A stretch of 64,000 nt of DNA, taken from positions 186,001-250,000 of the forward strand of contig LT635552.1 in NCBI GenBank assembly GCA_900120395.1, read 5' to 3'. Below are positions 54,152 through 63,980 of this stretch, one piece after another. The translations under genes and the position numbers were made by a program. The DNA comes from Porphyromonadaceae bacterium FC4 (lineage in GTDB: Bacteria; Bacteroidota; Bacteroidia; Bacteroidales; Porphyromonadaceae). The notes beneath the pieces were generated by a model. That model did no database searches. It was not told the origin of the DNA and saw only the letters and a list, made by a program, of their open reading frames with translations. Position 1 is the first letter of the stretch. Each line of letters starts with the position of its first letter.

Positions 54152-54606
54152 GTATGATCAAAGGAGTGAAGAAGATCGGTCTGGCATCGGACCACGGCGG
54201 CTTTTACATGAAAGAGACGGTCAAGGAGTTTCTCAAGAAGTGGGCTCCTGACGTGGAGCTCATCGACTACGGCACCGACTCCGTTGCGAGTGTAGACTAC
54301 CCGGACTATGCCCAAAAGCTCGCCCGAGCAGTACAGTCGGGAGAGGTAGACTACGGCGTAGCCTCGTGTGGCACGGCCAACGGCATCTCCATGACTCTCA
54401 ACCGCTACGAGGGCGTCCGCGCCGGCATCGTCTGGAACGAGGAGATCACCGAGCTGATCCGCAAGCACAACGACGCCAACATCCTAGCCATTCCCGGGCG
54501 GTTTGTTTCGCTCAACGACGGACTGAAGTTCGTAGAGCGGTTCTTCTCCACCGAGTTTGAGGGAGGCAGACATCAACGTAGGATAGATAAGATTCACTGC
54601 AAATGA
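54148..54606 (+). CDS. rpiB: ribose-5-phosphate isomerase B
   Basis: Interconverts ribose- and ribulose-5-phosphate. 152 residues with IGLASDHGGFYMKE, VDYPDYAQKLARAV and ASCGTANGISMTLNRYEGVRAGIVW, the catalytic-cysteine loop, plus the IPGRFVS end. Overlaps both neighbours by four bases (tkt and the M3 peptidase). Confidence 0.94.
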   Translation: MSMIKGVKKIGLASDHGGFYMKETVKEFLKKWAPDVELIDYGTDSVASVDYPDYAQKLARAVQSGEVDYGVASCGTANGISMTLNRYEGVRAGIVWNEEITELIRKHNDANILAIPGRFVSLNDGLKFVERFFSTEFEGGRHQRRIDKIHCK

Positions 54607-56597
54607 GCAACAGACTATACCCGGATTTCGAGCATCGAGACCCCGACACCCTGGCTGCCAAGGTACGCGAAGCCCTAGAGGAGTACCGCACCGAGGTCAG
54701 CCACATCAGGTCTATTCCCGAGGCTGAGGCAGACTTTGCCAACACCGTCCTAGCCCTCGAGAAGTGTGGCGAGGCTCTGGAGCTGGCGTCCTCGACCTTC
54801 TTCAACCTCCTGAGCTGCGATGCCGACGACCGGATGATGGAGCTCTCCCAGGAGCTGACGATGGAGCTGACCGAGGTATCCAACGAGATCAGCATGGACC
54901 TCGGCTTGGCACAAAAGGTCCGCAAGATCTACGAGAGCGACCGCAGCAGCCTTGATCCCCAAGACCATCGCCTCCTCTACCGAAGCTACGAGGGGTACAA
55001 AAACCGCGGTGCCTACCTGACCGAGGATGTCCGCACCGAGCTCAAGAGCCTTCGCAAAGAGCTCAGTCTGGCGACGCTCAACTTTGGTCAAAACGTCCTC
55101 AAGGAGCAAAATGCCTACCGCCTGTCACTCATTGACGGCAGCTGCCTCAAGCGTCTCCCTGCAGCGATCCTGGAGCAAGCCAAAAAGGCGGCTGAGGAGG
55201 CAGAGATCCGCGGGTGGCTCTTTGGCTTTAGCATGCCGGAGTACCTGGCGATCATGAAGTACTGCGACTGCCGCACCGTCCGCGAGAAGATGTACCGCGA
55301 CCACGGCAAGATCGGCTACGACACAGCCAAGACGACCAAAAACACCACCCTGGTCTACGAGATCGTCCGACTACGGACACGCATAGCCAATCTCCTCGGG
55401 CACGACACCTACGCCGACTACATCCTGGAGGATCGGATGGCGAAGAGCCCTGCCGCCGTCTACTCCATGCTCGACCAGCTCCGTACAGCCTACCTTCCTT
55501 TGGCGCAAAAGGAGGTCGAGGACATCCGGGCGCTTGCCGAAAAAGAGGGACTCGAGGGTCCCCTACAGCCCTGGGACTGGAGCTACTACGCGGAGCTCTA
55601 CCGACAAAAGGAGCTCAACTACGACGAGGAGGAGACCCGTCCCTACTTTGGGCTAAACGACAGCGTGCGAGCTATGTTTGGTCTGGCAAGGGATCTGTAC
55701 GGGCTCACCTTCGCGCCCAACGACCACCTCACTCCCTACCGCCCCGAGGTAGAGGTGTACGATGTCCTGGACGGCGACGAGCTGATGGGCACGCTGCTCA
55801 TGGACTACCACCCCCGCAAGGGCAAGCAGAGCGGAGCGTGGATGACCAACTACGTAGAGGCGCACGACGATGTCCGACCGGTCGTCAGTCTGGTGATGAA
55901 CTTCACCCCCGCCACGGCAGACAAGCCCGCCCTGCTGACCATCGGAGAGGTCAATACGATGTTTCACGAGTTTGGGCACGCCCTGCACGGTCTGCTCACG
56001 CGGGTCCGACACGCCTCGCTGAGTGGCACCAACGTGGTCCGTGACTTCGTGGAGCTGCCCTCGCAATTGATGGAAAACTGGCTCCTGCAGCCGGAGTTCC
56101 TGAAGTCCTTTGGCAGGCACTACGCCACCGGGGAGGTCCTCCCGGACCATCTCGTGGAGGCGATCCGGCGCAGCAACCACTTCCTAGACGGCTATGCGTG
56201 CATCAGGCAGCTGGGCTTTGGCTACCTGGACATGGCATGGCACGACACCCCGACAGACGAGCTCCCCAAGACCATCAAAGAGCTGGAGGAAAAGGTCAAT
56301 GACCCGATCCGCCTTCTCCCCACGGTAGAGGGCGTAGCGACCAGCACCGCCTTTGGGCACATCTTCAGCGGTGGGTATGCCGCCGGATACTACGGCTACA
56401 AGTGGTCCGAGATACTGGATGCGGACGCCTTTGAGGAGTACTTGGCAAAAGGACTGCGCGACAAGGATACCGCCTCCCGCTTTCGCAAAGAAATCCTCGA
56501 GCGCGGAGACGCCGATGAGCCGGAAGTACTGTACAAAAACTTCAAGGGACGACCCGCCTCCATCGAGGCACTGTTTCGTCGCGACCAACTGCTATGA
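54603..56597 (+). CDS. M3-family zinc metallopeptidase (peptidyl-dipeptidase Dcp-like)
   Basis: A 664-residue cytoplasmic thimet-type peptidase. Zinc motif HEFGHALHG with His455-Glu456-x-x-His459 and the downstream glutamate region FVELPSQLMENW. It has an N-terminal helical half (about 1-230) and no signal peptide, so it probably cleaves short peptides internally, consistent with peptide fermentation. Coupled to rpiB and ruvA by four-base overlaps. Dcp versus oligopeptidase A cannot be separated by eye. Confidence 0.92.
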   Translation: MSNRLYPDFEHRDPDTLAAKVREALEEYRTEVSHIRSIPEAEADFANTVLALEKCGEALELASSTFFNLLSCDADDRMMELSQELTMELTEVSNEISMDLGLAQKVRKIYESDRSSLDPQDHRLLYRSYEGYKNRGAYLTEDVRTELKSLRKELSLATLNFGQNVLKEQNAYRLSLIDGSCLKRLPAAILEQAKKAAEEAEIRGWLFGFSMPEYLAIMKYCDCRTVREKMYRDHGKIGYDTAKTTKNTTLVYEIVRLRTRIANLLGHDTYADYILEDRMAKSPAAVYSMLDQLRTAYLPLAQKEVEDIRALAEKEGLEGPLQPWDWSYYAELYRQKELNYDEEETRPYFGLNDSVRAMFGLARDLYGLTFAPNDHLTPYRPEVEVYDVLDGDELMGTLLMDYHPRKGKQSGAWMTNYVEAHDDVRPVVSLVMNFTPATADKPALLTIGEVNTMFHEFGHALHGLLTRVRHASLSGTNVVRDFVELPSQLMENWLLQPEFLKSFGRHYATGEVLPDHLVEAIRRSNHFLDGYACIRQLGFGYLDMAWHDTPTDELPKTIKELEEKVNDPIRLLPTVEGVATSTAFGHIFSGGYAAGYYGYKWSEILDADAFEEYLAKGLRDKDTASRFRKEILERGDADEPEVLYKNFKGRPASIEALFRRDQLL

Positions 56598-57196
56598 TCG
56601 AATACGTCCAAGGCACAGTAGCCCACAAGACCCCTACCACCGTGGTCATCGATGTTCACGGTATAGGCTACGAGATCTTCATCTCCGTCAACACGTCGAC
56701 CGCCCTCGAGGAGGGGCGAGACTACAAGCTCCTGATCCACGAAGTGCTTCGGGAGGACACCCATGACCTCTACGGCTTTGCCACCGAGGAGGAGCGGAGC
56801 CTCTTTAGGCTGCTCATCACCGTGAAGGGGATCGGCCCCAGCTCGGCACGCACCATGCTCAGCTCCTATGCCCCCTCGGATCTGGCGCGGTACATCGCCG
56901 AAGAAAACGGCACCGCACTCCGCACCGTCAAGGGTGTAGGCGCACGGACAGCCGAGCGAATCATCGTCGAGCTCAAGGACAAGATCACCGAGGTACTGCA
57001 CCCCACCGCAGGAGCAGAGACCGGAGGCAGTACCGACACCGTACCGCATACCGAGCAGTACGAAGAGGCGGAGAAGGCGTTTGTCGCACTGGGCTACACC
57101 CCGGCGCAGGCACGTGCCGTGGTGGCAAAGCTGGTGAAGCAAGACCCCGACATGAGCGTCAACGACATGGTCCGCACGGGCTTGAGGATGCTCTAG
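56594..57196 (+). CDS. ruvA: Holliday junction DNA helicase subunit RuvA
   Basis: Binds Holliday junctions and loads RuvB. 200 residues: an N-terminal OB fold (MIEYVQGTVAHKTPTTVVIDVHGIGYEI), two helix-hairpin-helix motifs (LITVKGIGPSSARTML and LRTVKGVGARTAERIIVELKDK), a flexible linker and domain III (AEKAFVALGYTPAQARAVVAKL). Last gene of tkt-rpiB-M3-ruvA; sprA follows on the same strand after 302 bases, as I recall for ruvA and sov in Porphyromonas. Confidence 0.96.
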   Translation: MIEYVQGTVAHKTPTTVVIDVHGIGYEIFISVNTSTALEEGRDYKLLIHEVLREDTHDLYGFATEEERSLFRLLITVKGIGPSSARTMLSSYAPSDLARYIAEENGTALRTVKGVGARTAERIIVELKDKITEVLHPTAGAETGGSTDTVPHTEQYEEAEKAFVALGYTPAQARAVVAKLVKQDPDMSVNDMVRTGLRML

Positions 57197-57370
57197 CCAT
57201 TGTGGGGTTGGGAGAGCGGTGCAGTACCACTCATGATCTCCACAAAATAGGGCGACCCATCCGACCGTGCAGACCCGTCCTAAGGATTACTTTTTCGCCG
57301 AGCCTCCACACCTTTACACAAGTCATTGAAAAAGAGACGAATGAGCACAAAAATTCAGCATCCTGCAGGA

Positions 57371-57470
57371 GGGCAAAAAATTTGACGGATAGTAGCGAAA
57401 AGTTTCCAGTAGGAAAGAAAAAGGTTTCACGGATAGAAGAGAACTGTTTCCAGTAGGAAACTTTTGGCGA
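57371..57470 (+). repeat. dispersed two-hairpin repeat, copy 11 (forward)
   Basis: GGGCAAAAAATTTGACGG, GACGGATAGTAGC with hairpin, then CACGGATAGAAGAG with hairpin TTTCCAGTAGGAAA and a TTTTGGCG end. Lies in the ruvA-sprA gap. No clear promoter for sprA was recognised in 57197-57498. Confidence 0.9.
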
Positions 57471-57498
57471 TCAGGTCCTCACTTTTTCATCACTAAGT

Positions 57499-60400
57499 AT
57501 GTGCGCATGGGGTCGAGTCGATAAGAAACGCGTGTGGCGCAGCCTATGTGCCCTCCTGCTGCTCGTCCCTACCCTCCCCCTTTCGGCTCAGACACGCACC
57601 GACTCTGTCTCCTACGATCGTGCCGGGCGACTCTACCTGATCCATCGGCGGGACTCGGTCGGGGTCTGGCGACTGCACAGGGCGCTGTCGCTGTCCGACT
57701 ATCTGCGGTATAAGGAGCAACAACTGCTGCAGGAGGATCCGATGCCGACACTGCCGGACTTTTCGACACCGACGAAAGCACCACCGGGCTTGAGCGTGAC
57801 CGCTATAGGCGATGCACGGCTGCGTCTGGAGCACACCACCATCCGAGACGATACCCCCACCCTGCCGGTGCAGATGCGCCGGCGGAGTCATCTGGGCTTT
57901 AGCTACGAGACGGCACTCAGCGTGCGTGCCAAGTACGGAGAGCACCTCCGCATGGATCTCCAGTACAATACTCAGGCGGCACTGGCACAAGACCGGCAGG
58001 GGATCCGCTTCTCCTACACCGGCGAAGAGTACGACCTGATCCAAAATATCCGGGCGGGGAACCTCCACTTTGTCAGCAAAAACCCCTTGGTAGACCTTGG
58101 GAGCGACCTTTTTGGGCTCCGTGCCGACTTCCGCTTGGGACCGCTCACCCTGACCACTCTGGCGAGTCGCCGACACGACAACGAGCGCAAGATCGTGATC
58201 CGGGAGGGGCGACGCGTTCAGCCCTTTGAGGTCCGGAGCTCGGACTACCAGTTTGCCCGCCACTTCTTTCTCTCCGAGTTTTTTGCCCGTCTGTACGACC
58301 AAGCACTCTCTACCCTGCCGATCATCACCAGCGAGCTGTACATCCGTCGAGTGGAGGTCTGGGTCACGGATGAGCAGCAGCGCATACCCAACCAGCAAGC
58401 CACGCACCTCACCGCTCATCCCGAGTGGGCATTGGCTGCGGATGCTCCTCCCTCCTCAGAACGCTCAACCTCTGCCGGTCGCCCGCTCCAAAATGCCACC
58501 CGCCTGCCCGACGACGCCTACACGGTGCACCCCACCCTGGGGTTTATCTCACTGAGAGTGCCCCTCTCGAGCCGCCAGCAGTTGGCAGTGGTCTACAGCT
58601 ACAGCTACCGCGGACGGGACTACCGGGTAGGCACCTTCGTCGGCGAGAGCGACCGGCTGGAGGCGGCACAGCTCGCCTCCGATGCCAAGCTACCGTCGGA
58701 TCCGCTCTGGACACTGATGATGAAAAACGGCTACGACCTTCCCTACAGTTCGGTCCCTCTGAAGCAAGAGGATCTGATGCTCAACATCTACTACCGCACT
58801 CCGGGGAGCAGCGTGGACCGATCTACCGACTCAGCCGGCACGCCGTGGCTCGAGAGGTTCGGTCTGGACCGTACCGACCTGTCGGGGAGCTCCGCCACTC
58901 CGGACGGCGTGCTTGACTTTTTGCCGGGAACACTCTTCTTGGAGCAGGGCGGGACACTCTTCCTCCCCTTTCGGACCCCCTTTGCGACCGTTCCGGATGA
59001 GCCGTACCATTCGCTCTACACCACCAGCCCCTATGAGGCGCGACAGGAGAGAGAGCTCGACCGCTTTGTCCTAAGGGGCGAGCTCTCGGGCAGCAGCAGT
59101 CAGAGCATCTCACTCGGGGCTACTGCCCTGACTCCCGGCAGTGTCTCCGTGCGGACAAAGGGACGCCCGCTCACTGAGGGAGCGGACTATACGGTGGACT
59201 ACACCTCCGGCACCCTCACGATGAGCAGCCCTCAGGAGGAGACGGTGGAGGTGACCATACGGGAGCGGGAGATGACTCGGACCAAAGAGAAGACCCTGAT
59301 GGGGCTGGAGGCAGACCTACAGTTGCTCCCGGGACTCTCCCTGGGTGGCACCCTTTTGGACTATCGGGAGACACTGCCCCGACAGCGCACCCGCCTCGGG
59401 GAGGAGCCCCTGCACAACACGCTGTGGGGGGTGCATGGAGCGTATGACTATACGGGGCGACGCCTGACCACTCTCCTCAATGAGTACCTCCCCGGCACCC
59501 TCACCAAGCCGGTGGACCTGCATCTGGACATCGCCTATGCTCAGCTGCAGTCGCGCTACAATACCCCCGCAAACAGTGCGATCGTCCTGGAGGACTTTGA
59601 GCAGGGAGGGACGCAGATCACACTGGTCTACCCCCACGACTGGGCCATCGGCAGCAACCCCTATCCGGAGGACAGGGCAGCGACCGACCGACGTGCCCGC
59701 CTGGCTTGGTACTCCGTGGATCCCTTGCTCGTCCGGGAGGGGGCACAAAACCAGCCCGCCGCACTGAGGGATGACCTCGCTGCGCGCACCGATCCGCTGG
59801 TGCGGGAGATACCCGTACAGGAACTCTTTCCCAAGCGAGATCCGGGGTTGACTTCGCTCCGCTACATATCAACGCTCAACCTCTCCTACTATCCTCGTGA
59901 GCGGGGACCCTACACCGCTTCGCCCTCTCTCTTGGACGCATCGGGGCAGTTCATCGCAGCCGAAAAAAGCTGGGGCAGCATCATGCAACCCCTGGAGGTG
60001 ACCGACTTTGAGCAAGAGCAGATCCTCTACCTGGAAGGGTGGCTGCTGGATCCCTACAGTCTGGACCCGGGCTTGTCGGAGGGGGAGGTATTGATTGATC
60101 TGGGACGGACATCGGAGGAGATTTTGCCGGGGAGCGAGCTGTACCACGAGGGACCCGGAGTGTATGCCGAGAGCGAGTATGGCCGCGTTCCACAGGAGAC
60201 GGCACAGGTCTATGCTTTTGACCGCACGGGAGGTGTCCCGATGGCGCAGCAAGACCGAGGACTGGACGGACTGACCTCTGCCGAAGAGCAGGAGCATCCG
60301 CTCTACTGGGCTCTACTGGAGCAGACCTCCAACCCGGAGATCCACCGCGACCCGGCAGGGGACGACTACCGCTTTTACCTCGGGGCGGAGTGGGACCAAA

Positions 60401-63400
60401 CCAATGCCTCCATACTTGAGCGGTACAAGTACATCAATGGCACCGAGGGTAATGCGCTCGAAAACACTATACAAGGGGTGCGCAGTGCTGCCACCTGGGA
60501 GCCGGACAGGGAGGACCTCAACGGCAACTTTTCGCTGGACCGGGAGGAGCACTACTACAGGTACCGTCTGCCGCTCGGTGCGACTCTGCTGACAGAGCAG
60601 AGCAACCCGCTGGTCGTCGCTGAACGAACCTATACGGTGGATCGCGGGGATGGGACGAGTACGCCGGTACGATGGGTCAAGGTGCGCATCCCCCTCAGCG
60701 AGCCACACTCGGTCTACGGGGATCCCTCGATGCGCGATATCCGAACCGTCCGAATCACGCTGCGGGGCTTTTCGTCCACCATCCATCTGCGCTGGGCGCT
60801 GCTCCGCTTTGTCTCCTCCTCTTGGCAGGTCTATGGCTCTGCGATCGATGCGGGAGACACGCGGAGTGCCACGCTCACGCCGGAGCGACTGAGTCTGGAG
60901 GAGGACAGTGGCCGCCAACCCATCCCCTACGTCGCTCCTCCCGGGGTGGAGCGTGACTTGGTGCAGACACCCACGTCACTCATCCAAGCCGACGAGCAAG
61001 CCCTATCACTCTCCTTTGGTGACCTTCATCGGGATCAGCCGGTAGCGGTATTCCACACGCCTCGCTGGGACCTCCGCCACTACGAACGGCTCTCGCTCTA
61101 CGCTCACCTACACTCGGAGCAAGAGCTGCGGGATGGTGAGGTGGAACTTTTTGTACGCTTGGGCTCAGACTTCACACAAAACTACTACGAGATACGTCGC
61201 CCGCTCACCCCTACGCCTATCGCCGACTACTCCGGACTGACGACCCACGAACTGCAGCGACTCGTATGGAGGGAAGAAAACACCCTGGTCCTCCCACTCG
61301 CCGAGCTCCCTGCACTGAAGCAACAGCGCGACAATACCGCACCGGATCCCACCGCACCCTTTCAGCAGGGGAACCTCATCGTCCGCGGCTATCCTACACT
61401 CGGAGAGATCACCTCGGTACTCATCGGGGTCCGGTCTCGATCGGGAGGGATACTGCGTGGAGAGGTGTGGGTGAACGAGCTCAGCGTATCCGGCACCCGT
61501 GACCTCGGCGGAGACGCTCTGCTGACCTCCGGGACACTCACACTGTCCGACCTGCTGCATCTGCGTATGGAGGGCGGATATACCTCAGCAGGGTTTACCT
61601 CACTCACACGGGATAGTCGCCACGCAGCACTTGAGGACAGACGACACTTCGCCCTCTCCGGACTCTTGGACCTCGCCTACCTCACGCCGCCACAGTGGCA
61701 GCTCCATGCTCCGATCCGCTTCAGTACCGAGCGGCAGTCTGCGACCCCCTTCTACAGTCCTACGCACTCGGATCTACTGTACGACCGCAGGCTGGATGAC
61801 ACCGATCAGCTCACTCATCGCCGCTCCTCTACCTGGCATCTGGAGGACTGGCACGTGGGACCCTTTGGTTCCGAAAAGGCGTTTTATGACCCCTCACACC
61901 TCCACCTCTCCTACCGGCTCCATCAGGCGGATACCCACTCGCCCTATCTGCCACACCGACGGGAGCGACGGATGAATGCGGACCTCACCTACGACTACCG
62001 CCCATCCTCTGCCAATAGTCTCCACCTCTCATCGGTCTGGGATCGGCTCTTTCGCCACTCCGTACAGCCCGGTGCCGAAAAGGGCACACTGCTGAGCCAA
62101 TGGCGCTGGGACCGTACACTCCAGCTGCGCTATCAGCCTATATCCGCCGTCTCTCTGGGGCTCACCAGCTCCACCTCGGCACTCATTGATGAGCCCTTTG
62201 CGTCCGAACACCTGACTACAGAAGAGGCATCGTTCAGGCTCTTTACCGACGACATCCTTCGCTCCATCGCCAAACTTGGCGAGACGGAGCGCTACCGGAC
62301 CAGCACCGACCTCACCCTCCGACTCCCTCAGCTGCAACAACGCCTCCTCGCTCCTCTGACCGCCTCAGCCACCTGGCGCACATCCTTCCGGTGGCAAAGG
62401 GGGCTCCGCACTCCGGATATCCAAAACGGACACCTCGCCAACTCCACACGCTATCTCGACGGACGGATAGACTACCGGCTCGAGTCGCTCTTCCCAAAGG
62501 AGTCGACGATACTGCTCAAGCGGCTCTTCATCCACGGACGGCACGACAGCGGAAGCACGATACCCGGGCTCTCCCTGCGCGCCGGAAGTGCTTTTGGTAT
62601 CCCACGGCTCTACCTCTACCAGCTCGGGTGGGCGTCCGATCCCTCTACCCTCAGCAATGCCGTGCGGCAAAACTGGCTCGTCCCCGACCTTCCCTCTCAG
62701 CAGCAGCCCAGCTACTACAGCCGCCGGGACTACGAGGGCTCACTATCGGCGCAGCTGCTTCGGGGGCTCTCTCTCGAGCTCAGCCTGCATGCACGCAACC
62801 ACCGACACACCACCCTCACCCGAGAGGAGGGCAAGCTCTTGCGCCGATCCGGAAGTGTACGGCTCAGCAGTTGGGGGCTCCGTTCGTTCTTCGAAAATCC
62901 CCTCCGCCGAGCGGAGTATTCGTCCGTCTTATACGACTCTTTTGCCCGGACACTTGCCGATGGACAACCGGCAGAGGAGGCTTTTTTGACCCACTACACA
63001 CTGACGGGCAAGCTCCGCGATGGTATGCCTGCCTACTCCACACTCCTACCATCCTGGTACCTGACCTACGATGTCACCAAGTCCATTCCCTTCCTGGCAC
63101 GTCACTTCACTACTTTGCAGCTCCAGCACCGCTACAGTGGCTACCTCGACGTCCCCGCCTATGAGCAGACCTCCGACCGACTCAGTCTGCGCACCATCAC
63201 GCAGGTAGATGAAATGAACCCCCTCCTGGGGCTCTCGCTCGCCACGCCCTGGGGGCTCACGCTGCAGGAGCAGTACACCCGCCGCCGCTCCAATACCCTG
63301 CTTCTCGCATCGCTACGGCTCCTGGAGCAGCACGATTCCCAGCTCCGCACTTCCATAGGGTACAGCCGATCCTTTCCGTCACTCTTCACGACCTCCCTGC

Positions 63401-63681
63401 CGCTTCTCGACAGCAGCGAGCACGAGGTATCCGCCCACCTCACCCATACCTATATACACACCTACATCCTTGCCCGAAACATCCGATCCGGGACAACCAA
63501 TGCCACCCAAGGCTTGGATACTCACCTCCTCCAACTAACCCTGGACTACAAACTGTCCCGGGCGCTCACACTCCGTGGGTTTTGGGAGGAAAACAGCCGC
63601 CGCCCGCTCGTCTCCAACTACGACCATCCCTACCGGATCACTTCCTACGGCGTGATGGTACTGCTCAGGCTCCAGCCCTAA
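57499..63681 (+). CDS. sprA: type IX secretion system outer-membrane translocon SprA/Sov
   Basis: Giant beta-barrel through which T9SS cargo crosses the outer membrane. 2060 residues, a signal peptide (about 1-31, ending LPLSAQ), and family blocks: SFSYETALSVRAKYG-like N-terminal barrel strands, NGYDLPYSSVPLKQEDLMLNIYYRTP (about 413-438), PDGVLDFLPGTLFLEQGGTLFLPFRTP, IQGVRSAATWEPDREDLNGNFSLDREEHYYRYRL (about 990-1023) and an amphipathic C-terminus ending YGVMVLLRLQP. It is shorter than the roughly 2400-2500 residues I recall for P. gingivalis Sov and Flavobacterium SprA. Cargo would be proteins with C-terminal T9SS signals. Family identity is strong; it is monocistronic as far as seen. Confidence 0.93.
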   Translation: MCAWGRVDKKRVWRSLCALLLLVPTLPLSAQTRTDSVSYDRAGRLYLIHRRDSVGVWRLHRALSLSDYLRYKEQQLLQEDPMPTLPDFSTPTKAPPGLSVTAIGDARLRLEHTTIRDDTPTLPVQMRRRSHLGFSYETALSVRAKYGEHLRMDLQYNTQAALAQDRQGIRFSYTGEEYDLIQNIRAGNLHFVSKNPLVDLGSDLFGLRADFRLGPLTLTTLASRRHDNERKIVIREGRRVQPFEVRSSDYQFARHFFLSEFFARLYDQALSTLPIITSELYIRRVEVWVTDEQQRIPNQQATHLTAHPEWALAADAPPSSERSTSAGRPLQNATRLPDDAYTVHPTLGFISLRVPLSSRQQLAVVYSYSYRGRDYRVGTFVGESDRLEAAQLASDAKLPSDPLWTLMMKNGYDLPYSSVPLKQEDLMLNIYYRTPGSSVDRSTDSAGTPWLERFGLDRTDLSGSSATPDGVLDFLPGTLFLEQGGTLFLPFRTPFATVPDEPYHSLYTTSPYEARQERELDRFVLRGELSGSSSQSISLGATALTPGSVSVRTKGRPLTEGADYTVDYTSGTLTMSSPQEETVEVTIREREMTRTKEKTLMGLEADLQLLPGLSLGGTLLDYRETLPRQRTRLGEEPLHNTLWGVHGAYDYTGRRLTTLLNEYLPGTLTKPVDLHLDIAYAQLQSRYNTPANSAIVLEDFEQGGTQITLVYPHDWAIGSNPYPEDRAATDRRARLAWYSVDPLLVREGAQNQPAALRDDLAARTDPLVREIPVQELFPKRDPGLTSLRYISTLNLSYYPRERGPYTASPSLLDASGQFIAAEKSWGSIMQPLEVTDFEQEQILYLEGWLLDPYSLDPGLSEGEVLIDLGRTSEEILPGSELYHEGPGVYAESEYGRVPQETAQVYAFDRTGGVPMAQQDRGLDGLTSAEEQEHPLYWALLEQTSNPEIHRDPAGDDYRFYLGAEWDQTNASILERYKYINGTEGNALENTIQGVRSAATWEPDREDLNGNFSLDREEHYYRYRLPLGATLLTEQSNPLVVAERTYTVDRGDGTSTPVRWVKVRIPLSEPHSVYGDPSMRDIRTVRITLRGFSSTIHLRWALLRFVSSSWQVYGSAIDAGDTRSATLTPERLSLEEDSGRQPIPYVAPPGVERDLVQTPTSLIQADEQALSLSFGDLHRDQPVAVFHTPRWDLRHYERLSLYAHLHSEQELRDGEVELFVRLGSDFTQNYYEIRRPLTPTPIADYSGLTTHELQRLVWREENTLVLPLAELPALKQQRDNTAPDPTAPFQQGNLIVRGYPTLGEITSVLIGVRSRSGGILRGEVWVNELSVSGTRDLGGDALLTSGTLTLSDLLHLRMEGGYTSAGFTSLTRDSRHAALEDRRHFALSGLLDLAYLTPPQWQLHAPIRFSTERQSATPFYSPTHSDLLYDRRLDDTDQLTHRRSSTWHLEDWHVGPFGSEKAFYDPSHLHLSYRLHQADTHSPYLPHRRERRMNADLTYDYRPSSANSLHLSSVWDRLFRHSVQPGAEKGTLLSQWRWDRTLQLRYQPISAVSLGLTSSTSALIDEPFASEHLTTEEASFRLFTDDILRSIAKLGETERYRTSTDLTLRLPQLQQRLLAPLTASATWRTSFRWQRGLRTPDIQNGHLANSTRYLDGRIDYRLESLFPKESTILLKRLFIHGRHDSGSTIPGLSLRAGSAFGIPRLYLYQLGWASDPSTLSNAVRQNWLVPDLPSQQQPSYYSRRDYEGSLSAQLLRGLSLELSLHARNHRHTTLTREEGKLLRRSGSVRLSSWGLRSFFENPLRRAEYSSVLYDSFARTLADGQPAEEAFLTHYTLTGKLRDGMPAYSTLLPSWYLTYDVTKSIPFLARHFTTLQLQHRYSGYLDVPAYEQTSDRLSLRTITQVDEMNPLLGLSLATPWGLTLQEQYTRRRSNTLLLASLRLLEQHDSQLRTSIGYSRSFPSLFTTSLPLLDSSEHEVSAHLTHTYIHTYILARNIRSGTTNATQGLDTHLLQLTLDYKLSRALTLRGFWEENSRRPLVSNYDHPYRITSYGVMVLLRLQP

Positions 63682-63885
63682 AACCGGAGTCAGCATTCCG
63701 GGGCTCACGCATTTGAAGTTTAGAGGTCGTCGGGGGTAATGATGTCGGTGGAGGTTGAGCATTATGACTTTATGGAGGAGGAGCCGGACTTGATCATCAA
63801 TTAAGACATCATGTACCGCATGGGGGACAAACTAAGGAAGACGACACGGCATCAAGTTCCCCTATTTTTGCCGCTTGGGGAGGGG

Positions 63886-63980
63886 TGGAAAATTTGACGG
63901 ATAGAAGAGAAATGTTTCCAGTAGGAAAGAAAATGATTTGACGGATAGTAGCGATCTGTTTCCTACTGGAAACTTTTTCA
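63886..63980 (+). repeat. dispersed two-hairpin repeat, copy 12 (forward, last hairpin flipped)
   Basis: AAAATTTGACGGATAGAAG, hairpin TTTCCAGTAGGAAA, TTTGACGGATAGTAGC, then a flipped hairpin TTTCCTACTGGAAA and the TTTTTCAG flank. Between sprA and the window edge. The rest of 63682-63885 holds no gene I can support. Confidence 0.9.

Noticed and set aside
54400..54440. Altered catalytic loop in RpiB (CGTANGIS instead of CGTGIGIS)
   Set aside because: Bacteroidetes RpiB proteins commonly vary here and the cysteine is retained, so it is not evidence of lost function.
63739..63804. A 21-codon frame (MMSVEVEHYDFMEEEPDLIIN) after sprA
   Set aside because: Too short to support, no promoter or family match; it could be a remnant of a longer gene.
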